From: Dactylosporangium aurantiacum
GTDB taxonomy: Bacteria; Actinomycetota; Actinomycetes; Mycobacteriales; Micromonosporaceae
Reading direction: 5' to 3'
DNA length: 58,757 nt
Assembly (NCBI RefSeq): GCF_000716715.1
Contig: NZ_JNYJ01000051.1
Location: 1 to 58,757, forward strand
Below, in pieces: positions 18,398 through 25,655 of this stretch. Positions within the stretch are counted from its first letter, which is position 1. Each line of letters begins with the position of its first letter. Under the pieces are notes generated by a model. The model did no database searches and was not told where the DNA came from. It saw only the letters and a list, made by a program, of their open reading frames with translations. Position numbers and translations under genes: made by a program.

Positions 18398-19130
18398 CGA
18401 CGCCCGGCCCACGCCGACGACCCTGGCCACCCGGCCGGCGCTGCTCAGCCTGGTCCTGCCGGCGCAGGTGCGGTGCGCCGAGGCGTTCGGCGACCCGCCC
18501 GAGGCGACGCTGCTGCCACAGGAGGAGCCGGCCGTCGCCGGCGCCGTTGCCAAGCGGGTCCGGGAGTTCACCACCGTCCGGCACTGCGCCCGCGCCGCCC
18601 TACGCGCGCTGGGCCGGCCGCCCGCGCCGATCCTGCCGGGTGAGCGGTCCGCGCCGAGGTGGCCCGACGGGGTGGTCGGCAGCATGACGCACTGCGACGG
18701 CTTCCGCGGCGCGGCCGTGGCCGAGGCCACCGTCTTCGCGGCGATCGGCGTGGACGCCGAGCCGCACGGCCCGCTGCCCGACGGCGTGTTCGACCTCGTC
18801 GCGCTGCCGGCCGAGCGGGCCCGCCACGGCGCGCTGCGGGCGCTGCGCTCCGACCTGCACTGGGACAGGCTGCTGTTCTGCGTCAAGGAGGCCGTCTACA
18901 AGGCGTGGTTCCCGCTGACCGGCCGCTGGCTCGGCTTCGAGGACGCCGACGTCACCTTCCACCCGGCCGGCACGTTCCACGCCCGGCTGCTGGTGCGGGA
19001 CGCACCGCTGACCGGCATGCGGGGGCGGTACGCGGTCGCCGGCGGCTTCGCGCTGGCCGGTGTCGCCGTCGGCCGCGCCGCCCCGGCCGGGGCGGCCGGC
19101 GAGTACGTGGTCGAGCGTTTCGCTCGGTAG
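18390..19130 (+). CDS. 4'-phosphopantetheinyl transferase
   Basis: A 246-residue protein of the EntD/Sfp type, which transfers phosphopantetheine from CoA to the serine of carrier proteins and so activates the PKS ACPs. Visible motifs are GSMTHCDGF, the magnesium-binding GVDAEPHG (about residue 119), and FCVKEAVYKAWFPLTG (about 165), the W/F-x-x-K-E-A-x-x-K signature. The GTG at 18390 overlaps the thioesterase end and gives a normal length; no ATG fits. Substrates would be the PKS ACP domains and the two free ACPs of this window. Confidence 0.93.
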   Translation: MADDARPTPTTLATRPALLSLVLPAQVRCAEAFGDPPEATLLPQEEPAVAGAVAKRVREFTTVRHCARAALRALGRPPAPILPGERSAPRWPDGVVGSMTHCDGFRGAAVAEATVFAAIGVDAEPHGPLPDGVFDLVALPAERARHGALRALRSDLHWDRLLFCVKEAVYKAWFPLTGRWLGFEDADVTFHPAGTFHARLLVRDAPLTGMRGRYAVAGGFALAGVAVGRAAPAGAAGEYVVERFAR

Positions 19131-19159
19131 ACTCCTGGCAACTCTGAAGGGCGGGCCGG

Positions 19160-19669
19160 ATGCCGTTGCCGATCGTCGGAACCCTGTTCTACAGCGGTCC
19201 ACCGCTGCACGTGCTGCACGACGACTACGCCAAACAGGGCCGCATCGACGACCGGGCGCCGGTCGTGGCCGCCGCCGAGGTCGACGTCGACGCCCCACCG
19301 GCCACGGTGTGGCGGTTGCTCAGCGACGTGGCCGCCTGGCCGTCTTGGAACACCGACATCAAGTCGGTGACGCTCGACCCGGCGGTCGCTGTCGATGCGG
19401 CGTTCCACTGGAAGAACGGCGCCTCCAGCATCCGGTCGCGGTTCGCGGTCGTGGCCGCCGAGCGGGAGCTGACCTGGACCGGGGTGAGCACCGGCATCCG
19501 TGCCGTGCACCGCAACACCCTGGAGCCGCTGCCCGGCGGCGGGGTCCGGCTGCGCAGCGAGGAGAGCATGGCCGCGCCGCTGATCGGGGTGATCTTCCCG
19601 AGCGGGGTCCTGCAGCGCTCCCTGCGCAAGTGGGTCGAGCAGCTCAAGCGCACCGCCGAAGCCGCCTAA
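19160..19669 (+). CDS. SRPBCC (START-like) family protein
   Basis: A 169-residue protein with the pattern of the SRPBCC/polyketide-cyclase-like fold: an N-terminal strand (VVAAAEVDVDAPPATVWRLL), a D-x-x-x-W-P-x-W-N stretch (DVAAWPSWNTDIK), a middle FHWKNG segment, and a long amphipathic C-terminal helix ending QLKRTAEAA. These proteins bind hydrophobic ligands; some act on polyketides and many have no known role. It lies 29 bases after the transferase gene and 75 bases before the MMPL gene. A cyclase role is possible but unproven. Confidence 0.8.
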   Translation: MPLPIVGTLFYSGPPLHVLHDDYAKQGRIDDRAPVVAAAEVDVDAPPATVWRLLSDVAAWPSWNTDIKSVTLDPAVAVDAAFHWKNGASSIRSRFAVVAAERELTWTGVSTGIRAVHRNTLEPLPGGGVRLRSEESMAAPLIGVIFPSGVLQRSLRKWVEQLKRTAEAA

Positions 19670-19686
19670 GGCGGCCTTTAGCGCCC
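19670..19686 (-). promoter_or_regulatory. GCTAAAG-type site upstream of the MMPL transporter gene
   Basis: On the minus strand this reads GGGCGCTAAAGGCCGCC; the core is at 19676-19682, 63 bases upstream of the MMPL start. It directly follows the stop codon of the SRPBCC gene, so the MMPL-FkbH-ACP-MFS group may have its own promoter. It shares 14 consecutive bases with the site at 17485-17500. Confidence 0.55.
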
Positions 19687-19744
19687 ACCCGAAGACTCAC
19701 CCGCAGCCGGCGTGCCGCCGGCGGCCACGGTGAGCGGAGGGGTG

Positions 19745-21841
19745 ATGGGCGCGATTGTCCGAGCTGTCTGCGGGCGGCGGACCAAATGGCTGACGCTGGC
19801 GGTGTGGCTCGTCGTCGTGGGCGGCCTCGGCGGCCTCGGCAGCAGGCTCGCCGAGGTCCAGAAGAACGACATCTCGGCCTGGCTGCCCGGGGGCGCCGAG
19901 TCGACCCAGGCGCTGACCGTCGTGCAGCGGCTGCAGCCGGACCACACGGTCGAGGCGCAGGTCGTGTACGTCCGGCCCGGCGGGCTCACCGCGGCGGACA
20001 AGGCCAAGGCCGACGCCGATGCGCGCGCCTTCGCCTCGGTGCCGGGCGTGCGCGGGACCGTCGGCACGCCCGAGGTTTCCGCCGATGGCGCGGCGGTGCA
20101 GGTCCGGGTCCCGGTGGAACTGCCGAAGACCGGCTGGGACCAGGTCAAGACCACCACCGACGAGCTGCGCGGCATCGCCGCCGCCGGCGCCGCCGGGCTG
20201 AGCGTGCACATCGCCGGGCAGGCCGGCTACACGGCCGACCAGGCGGCCGCGTACGGCGGGATCGACGGGGTGCTGCTGGCGGTCGCCGCGCTCGTCGTCA
20301 TCGTGCTGCTTCTGCTGACCTACCGCAGTCCGGTGCTGTGGCTGCTGCCGTTGGCCGCCGTCTCCGTCGGGCTCATGGTCTCCCAGGGGCTCATCTACCT
20401 GCTGGCCCGCGACGCCGGGCTGACCATCGACGCGCAGGGCGCGGCGGTGCTCACCGTCATCGTGTTCGGCGTCGGCACCGACTACGCCCTGCTGCTCATC
20501 GCCCGCTACCGCGAGGAACTGCGCCGGCACGAGGACCGGCACGAGGCGATGACGGTGGCGGTGCGGCGGGCCGGTGCGGCGGTCGTCGCCAGCGCCGGCA
20601 CCGTGGCCGCCGGCATGCTGTGCCTGCTGTTCGCGCAGATGCGCTCGACGAAGGGCCTCGGCCCGGTCGTCGCGATCGGCGTCGCGGTGACGCTGGTGGC
20701 CATGCTGACGCTGCTGCCCGCCCTGCTCACGGCCTGCGGCCGCTGGGTCTTCTGGCCGGTCCGCCCGGTGCACGGCGCGCCCGAGCCGACCGGCGGCGGT
20801 GCCTGGCACCGGCTCGGCACCTGGATCTCCGGCCGCGCCCGGGCGGTCTGGCTGGTGTCCGCGGTGCTGCTCGCCATCGCCGCGCTCGGCGTGACCGAGC
20901 TGCGCCTGGGCGGGCTCAGCAACGCGGACACCTTCGTCGACCGGCCCGACTCGGTCGTCGGGCAGCGGGTGATCGCGGAGCACTACGGCGCCGGCGTCGG
21001 CGACCCGGCGCTCGTCGTGGCCCGCGCCGCACGGGCCGAGCAGGTCCGCGCGGCCGCCGCCGGCGTCGACGGGGTCGCCGCGGCCGCCGCCGGGCCGGTG
21101 ACCGCCGACGGCTGGGTGCTGCTCACCGCGGTGCTGCGCGACCCGTCCGACAGCGCCGCGGCCCGGGAGACGATCGGCCGGCTGCGGGCCGCGGTCCACG
21201 CGGTGCCCGACGCCGGAGCGCTGGTCGGCGGCGACACCGCCGTGCGTCTCGACATCGCCGACGCGTCCCGCTCCGACAACCGGCTGATCATCCCGCTGGT
21301 ACTGCTGGTGGTGTTCGGCGTCCTGGCCGGGCTGTTGCGCTCACTGCTCGCCCCGCTGCTGCTGATGGCCACGGTGGTGCTCTCCTTCGGCGCCGCCCTC
21401 GGCGTCAGCGCCGTGGTGTTCGAGCACGCCTTCGGCTTCGGCGGGCAGGACACCCTGTACCTGCTGTTCGTGTTCGTGTTCCTGGTCGCCTTGGGCATCG
21501 ACTACAACATCTTCCTGATGACGCGGGTGCTCGAGGAGGCACCGGTCGTCGGGACCCGTACGGGCGTCGTGGCCGGGCTGGCCGCGACCGGCGGGGTGAT
21601 CACCTCGGCGGGTCTGGTGCTGGCCGGCACGTTCGCCGCGCTGGCCACGCTGCCGGCGGTGTCGTTCGTCGAGATCGGGTTCACCGTCGCCTTCGGTGTC
21701 CTGCTCGACACGTTCCTGGTGCGCACCGCCCTGGTCCCGGCCCTGGCCAGCGACATCGGCCGGGCGATCTGGTGGCCGGGCGCGCTGGCCCGCGCGCCGA
21801 AGAAGGAGCCGGAGCCGACCCCCGCGCCGGTGCCGGTCTGA
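19745..21841 (+). CDS. MMPL/RND-family membrane transporter
   Basis: A 698-residue RND-type membrane protein with the MMPL plan: one N-terminal helix (LTLAVWLVVVGGLGG), an external loop, a group of helices with GVGTDYALLLIARYREEL, a central linker with a second external domain, and a second helix group containing GIDYNIFLMTRVLEEA. The charged Asp-Tyr pair in both helix groups is typical of proton-driven MMPL proteins. The GGAGG site five bases upstream supports the ATG at 19745 over an earlier in-frame start. In a PKS cluster it most likely exports the product or gives self-resistance; the substrate is not known. Confidence 0.92.
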   Translation: MGAIVRAVCGRRTKWLTLAVWLVVVGGLGGLGSRLAEVQKNDISAWLPGGAESTQALTVVQRLQPDHTVEAQVVYVRPGGLTAADKAKADADARAFASVPGVRGTVGTPEVSADGAAVQVRVPVELPKTGWDQVKTTTDELRGIAAAGAAGLSVHIAGQAGYTADQAAAYGGIDGVLLAVAALVVIVLLLLTYRSPVLWLLPLAAVSVGLMVSQGLIYLLARDAGLTIDAQGAAVLTVIVFGVGTDYALLLIARYREELRRHEDRHEAMTVAVRRAGAAVVASAGTVAAGMLCLLFAQMRSTKGLGPVVAIGVAVTLVAMLTLLPALLTACGRWVFWPVRPVHGAPEPTGGGAWHRLGTWISGRARAVWLVSAVLLAIAALGVTELRLGGLSNADTFVDRPDSVVGQRVIAEHYGAGVGDPALVVARAARAEQVRAAAAGVDGVAAAAAGPVTADGWVLLTAVLRDPSDSAAARETIGRLRAAVHAVPDAGALVGGDTAVRLDIADASRSDNRLIIPLVLLVVFGVLAGLLRSLLAPLLLMATVVLSFGAALGVSAVVFEHAFGFGGQDTLYLLFVFVFLVALGIDYNIFLMTRVLEEAPVVGTRTGVVAGLAATGGVITSAGLVLAGTFAALATLPAVSFVEIGFTVAFGVLLDTFLVRTALVPALASDIGRAIWWPGALARAPKKEPEPTPAPVPV

Positions 21842-21875
21842 CCCCCTAGCCAACCCCTGTAGGAGGACGATTCCT

Positions 21876-23795
21876 GTGACTGCCGTGCTCGAGGAGACGC
21901 CGCTCGCCCGGCTCCGGGTGCTGCACAACGAGGGCCGCATCGCCGCGGAGTACCGTGCGGTGCCGGCGCTGCTCGCCGAGATGACCGACCCGGTCGACCT
22001 GACCCGCGCGGGGCAGGTCCTGTCGCGGACCGACGTGTGCGACGTCCTCGCCGCCGGCGGCGCGACCGACGCCGACACGGTCACCGTGGCCATCACCGGC
22101 CACGCCACGCTCGGCACCCTGGTCGCCCCGCTCACCGCCCAGTTCGCCCGGCACGGGCTGCTGTTGCGCCCGCACGTCGGCGACTTCGACGCCTACATCC
22201 GCGACCTGCAGGACCCCGGTAGCGAGGTGTACACCAGCGGCGCCGACCTGGTGCTGTGCGTGCTCGACGCGCAGATCGTCTTCGACGAGCTCGCGCCGGG
22301 CTGGACGGCGCAGGACGTCGCCGCCGTCACCACCGCCAAGCTGGCCCTGCTGGAGCGGCTGGTCACCGGCTACACCGAGCGGGCCGGCGGCCGGCTGGTG
22401 CTCAACACGGTGCCGCTGCAGCGCGTCCACACCGCGCAGCTGGTCGACCTGCGCTCCCGGGCGGCGCTCGGGATCGCCTGGCGGCAGTTCAACGTGGGGC
22501 TGCTCGCCCTCGCCGAGCGGCACGCCCGGGTCTCGGTGGTGGACCTCGACCCGGTCCTCGCCGAGGGCGTGCCCGTCCACGAGCCGAGGATGGCGGTGTA
22601 CGCGAAGGCGCATCTCGGCGACGAGCTGCTGTTCGGCTACGCGCGTGAGGTCGCGCACCTGGCCCGCACCGTGCGCGGCCGGGGCAAGAAGGTGCTGGTG
22701 CTCGACCTGGACAACACCGTCTGGGGCGGCGTCCTCGGCGACGACGGCCAGGACGGCATCGAGGTCGCGACCACGTTCCGCGGTGAGGCGTTCGGCCGGT
22801 TCCAGCGGACCGTGAAGCAGCTCGCCGCCCAGGGTGTGGTCCTCGCGATCAGCAGCAAGAACGACCACGAACCGGTGCTCGCCGCGCTGCGCGAGCACCC
22901 CGACATGGTGCTGCGCGACAGCGACTTCGCGCGGATCAACGCCAACTGGAACGCCAAGGACGTCAACATCCGCGACATCGCCGGCGTGCTCAACCTCGGG
23001 CTGGACAGCATGGTGTTCGTCGACGACTCGGCGTTCGAGCGCGGTCTGGTCGCCCAGGCGCTGCCGGAGGTCACCGTGGTCGCCGTCGACGAGGAGCCGG
23101 CGCTGCACGTGGAGCGGCTGCTCGCCGACGGCTGGTTCGACACGCTGGAGCTCACCGAGGAGGACCGCGCGCGCGGCAGCCTGTACCGGGCCGAGGGTGC
23201 CCGGCAGGAGCTGCTGGACGGCAGCGGCTCGCTCGCCGACTACCTCGACCAGCTCGGCGTCCAGGTGACCGTGTCCCGTGCCGGCGCCGCCGAGGTGGCC
23301 CGGGTGGCGCAGCTGACCCTGCGCACCAACCAGTTCAACCTGACCACCGAGCGGCTCGACCAGGCCGATGTGCAGCGGCGGGTCGACGACCCGGCGCACC
23401 TGGTGCTGGCGATCCGCTCGGGTGACCGGTTCGGCGACAACGGGGTCGTCGGCGCGGTCTTCGCCCACCGCGGTGCCGGCAAGCTGCACATCGACAACGT
23501 CCTGCTCAGCTGCCGGGTGTTCGCCCGGGGGATCGAGCAGGCGGCGCTGGCGGAGGTGCTGCGCTTCGCGCGGGACACCGGCGTCACGTCCGTGCACGCC
23601 ACGTACCGCCCGACCAAGAAGAACACGAAGGTGCGCGACTTCTACCCGTCGCTCGGCTTCGAAACGGCCGGCGACGACGCCGGGACGCTGACGTTCCGCC
23701 GTGACCTGACCGACCTGCCCGGCGTGCCGGGCCACCTCACCCTCCGATCCGACCTCGGCACCGAGGCCGCCACCACCGAAAGGACCCCGGCATGA
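21876..23795 (+). CDS. FkbH-like glyceryl-ACP synthase 1
   Basis: A 639-residue FkbH-type protein. The family takes 1,3-bisphosphoglycerate, removes phosphate with a HAD domain and loads the glyceryl unit on an ACP through a Cys. Here the HAD motif is DLDNTVWGGVLGDDG (D277 first), the later SSKND and VFVDDSAFERG motifs are present, and the C-terminal GNAT-like part holds LLSCRVFARG (C546), the expected acyl-accepting Cys. The N-terminal ~220 residues match the extra domain of long FkbH proteins. The GTG at 21876 has AGGAGGACG upstream. Its stop overlaps the start of the ACP gene, its probable partner. A second FkbH/ACP pair is at 33630-35814. Confidence 0.92.
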   Translation: MTAVLEETPLARLRVLHNEGRIAAEYRAVPALLAEMTDPVDLTRAGQVLSRTDVCDVLAAGGATDADTVTVAITGHATLGTLVAPLTAQFARHGLLLRPHVGDFDAYIRDLQDPGSEVYTSGADLVLCVLDAQIVFDELAPGWTAQDVAAVTTAKLALLERLVTGYTERAGGRLVLNTVPLQRVHTAQLVDLRSRAALGIAWRQFNVGLLALAERHARVSVVDLDPVLAEGVPVHEPRMAVYAKAHLGDELLFGYAREVAHLARTVRGRGKKVLVLDLDNTVWGGVLGDDGQDGIEVATTFRGEAFGRFQRTVKQLAAQGVVLAISSKNDHEPVLAALREHPDMVLRDSDFARINANWNAKDVNIRDIAGVLNLGLDSMVFVDDSAFERGLVAQALPEVTVVAVDEEPALHVERLLADGWFDTLELTEEDRARGSLYRAEGARQELLDGSGSLADYLDQLGVQVTVSRAGAAEVARVAQLTLRTNQFNLTTERLDQADVQRRVDDPAHLVLAIRSGDRFGDNGVVGAVFAHRGAGKLHIDNVLLSCRVFARGIEQAALAEVLRFARDTGVTSVHATYRPTKKNTKVRDFYPSLGFETAGDDAGTLTFRRDLTDLPGVPGHLTLRSDLGTEAATTERTPA

Positions 23796-24019
23796 TCACC
23801 GAGACCGACTTCATCCGGATCGTGCGCGACGAGCTCGCGCTGCCGCTGGCCAAGCAGGACCTGGAGGGCGACCTCGACGGTGTCGTCAGCTGGGACTCGC
23901 TGCACATGCTGCGCCTGGTCGCGGCGGTCGAACGGGAGACCGGCAAGCGGATGCTGATCGGCAACCTGCTGACCGAGCGCAGCCTGCGCGGCATCTACTC
24001 CAAGGTCGCCGCGGCCTGA
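23792..24019 (+). CDS. Discrete acyl carrier protein 1 (FkbH partner)
   Basis: A 75-residue ACP with the phosphopantetheine site SWDSLHML (S36). The four-base overlap with FkbH-like gene 1 indicates co-translation, so it should carry the glyceryl unit made by that enzyme. The sequence differs clearly from ACP 2 (GWDSVNSL), so the two pairs are not a recent copy. Confidence 0.92.
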   Translation: MITETDFIRIVRDELALPLAKQDLEGDLDGVVSWDSLHMLRLVAAVERETGKRMLIGNLLTERSLRGIYSKVAAA

Positions 24020-24025
24020 CCCAGC

Positions 24026-24079
24026 GGTCGCCGGCCGGTGCCGTGGCCCCGTTGGGGGCCGCGGCCCGGCCCGGCGACC
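24026..24079 (+). terminator. Complex stem-loop between ACP 1 and the MFS gene
   Basis: The arms GGTCGCCGG (24026-24034) and CCGGCGACC (24071-24079) are perfect inverted repeats, and an inner pair GGCCCC/GGGGCC lies around 24045-24060. The structure could act as a partial terminator or attenuator before the MFS gene, or protect the mRNA. No U-run follows, as is usual in GC-rich actinomycetes. Confidence 0.4.
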
Positions 24080-24098
24080 AGTCCCGAGGAGGACAACT

Positions 24099-25595
24099 GT
24101 GAGCATTGTCGACGACGCGGCCCGGGTCGACCCGGGTGCCGCCCCCGCGGCGCCGGACGGGCGGCGCTGGTGGGCCCTGCTGGTCATCTCGTTCGCCCAG
24201 TTCATGATCGTCATTGATGCGACGGTCGTCAACGTCATGCTGCCCCAGCTGCGCGCCGATCTCGGCCTCACGGCCACCGGCATGCAGTGGGTGATGAGCT
24301 CCTACGTGCTGCTCTTCGGAGGGCTGCTGCTGCTCGGCGGCCGGCTCACCGACATCCTGGGCCGCCGCCGCGTCTTCATCGGCGGCCTGGCCCTGTTCAC
24401 CGCGGGATCGGCGCTCGCCGGCCTCGCCGGCGGCGAGGCGACCCTGCTGGCCGCCCGGGCCGTGCAGGGCATCGGCGGCGCCGCGATCGCCCCCGCCACC
24501 CTGTCGATCCTGGTCACCACGTTCGCCGAGGGCAAGGAACGCAACAAGGCGTTCGGCATCTGGGGCACGGTCATCGGCGTCGGCGCGTCGATCGGCACCC
24601 TGCTCGGCGGGGCCGTGGTCGACATCGGCTGGCGCTGGGCGTTCTACATCAACATCCCGGTGGGGGTGCTGCTGGTCCTCGGCGCGCTGCTGCTGGTCAG
24701 CGGTGCCCGACCGACCGGTCCCCGCCCGCCCGCCGACACCGCCGGTGCCCTGACCGCGACCGGCGGCATGCTGCTGGTGGTGTACGCCATCGTCAGCGTC
24801 ACGACCAACGGCTGGACCGACCCGGTGACGCTGGCGGCGGCCGCGGGCGGGCTGGCGCTGCTCGGGGTGTTCCTGCGCATCGAACGGTCCACCGCGGCGC
24901 CGCTGCTGCCGCTGCGCCTGTTCCGCCAGCGCGGCGTCGTCGCGGGCAGCCTCGGGGAGTTCCTGACCGCCGGCATCATGCTGCCGTCGTTCTTCCTGCT
25001 GCCGCTGTACATGCAGACGGTGCTCGGCTACAGCCCGCTGGAGACGGGCCTGGCCTACATCCCGACCAGCCTGGCGCTGATGATCGTGGCGCCGGTGCTG
25101 CTGCAGCTCATCGGCAGGACCGGGCCGCGCGCCCTGTACCTCATCGGCACCGTCCTGCTCGGCGCCATGCTGGTGCTGATGCTGGACACGCCGCTGCGGG
25201 CGAACTACTGGACGGTGCTGCTGCCGGTCACCACGCTGCTCGGCGCCGGTCTGGTGTTCTGCCTGGTGCCGACGCCCGTGGTGGGCACGTCCCAGGCGAC
25301 CGGCGACGACGCCGGCGCGACCTCGGCGGTGCTCAACACCGCCACGCAGGTCGGTGCCGCGTTCGGGCTGGCGGTCGTCGCCACGGTGGTGCAGGACCGC
25401 GTCGCCACCCTGGTGGCCCGCGGCGTGGACCCGATCGAGGCGCTGAACGCGGCGCTGCACCGCGGCTTCGCGGTGCTCGGCGTCTGGGTCGTGCTCAGCT
25501 TCGCGGTCGGCCTGGTCGGCTTCCGCGGCCTGCGCGGCGCGTCCGGGCAGGCCGCTGACGCCCCGGCGGAGGCCCGCCCGGCAGCCGCCGACTGA
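24099..25595 (+). CDS. MFS drug exporter (DHA2, 14-helix type)
   Basis: A 498-residue major facilitator protein of the EmrB/QacA (DHA2) type. Signatures are VIDATVVNVMLPQL in helix 1, the loop GGRLTDILGRRRVF between helices 2 and 3, and the helix 5 stretch GTVIGVGASIGTLLGG. Length fits 14 helices. The GTG at 24099 follows a GAGGAGGAC site. It likely exports the polyketide or confers self-resistance together with the MMPL protein; it is the last gene of this plus-strand group. Confidence 0.93.
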   Translation: MSIVDDAARVDPGAAPAAPDGRRWWALLVISFAQFMIVIDATVVNVMLPQLRADLGLTATGMQWVMSSYVLLFGGLLLLGGRLTDILGRRRVFIGGLALFTAGSALAGLAGGEATLLAARAVQGIGGAAIAPATLSILVTTFAEGKERNKAFGIWGTVIGVGASIGTLLGGAVVDIGWRWAFYINIPVGVLLVLGALLLVSGARPTGPRPPADTAGALTATGGMLLVVYAIVSVTTNGWTDPVTLAAAAGGLALLGVFLRIERSTAAPLLPLRLFRQRGVVAGSLGEFLTAGIMLPSFFLLPLYMQTVLGYSPLETGLAYIPTSLALMIVAPVLLQLIGRTGPRALYLIGTVLLGAMLVLMLDTPLRANYWTVLLPVTTLLGAGLVFCLVPTPVVGTSQATGDDAGATSAVLNTATQVGAAFGLAVVATVVQDRVATLVARGVDPIEALNAALHRGFAVLGVWVVLSFAVGLVGFRGLRGASGQAADAPAEARPAAAD

Positions 25596-25608
25596 CCGGC
25601 CGGACGAT

Positions 25609-25639
25609 GACCGCGGGCGGCGCCCGGCCGCCCGCGGTC
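25609..25639. terminator. Bidirectional terminator between the MFS gene and the SARP gene
   Basis: A perfect 12-base inverted repeat: GACCGCGGGCGG (25609-25620), a seven-base loop, then CCGCCCGCGGTC (25628-25639). It sits in the 60-base gap between two convergent genes, the expected place for a shared rho-independent terminator. Confidence 0.8.
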
Positions 25640-25655
25640 GCGTCACCGTGCCCGG

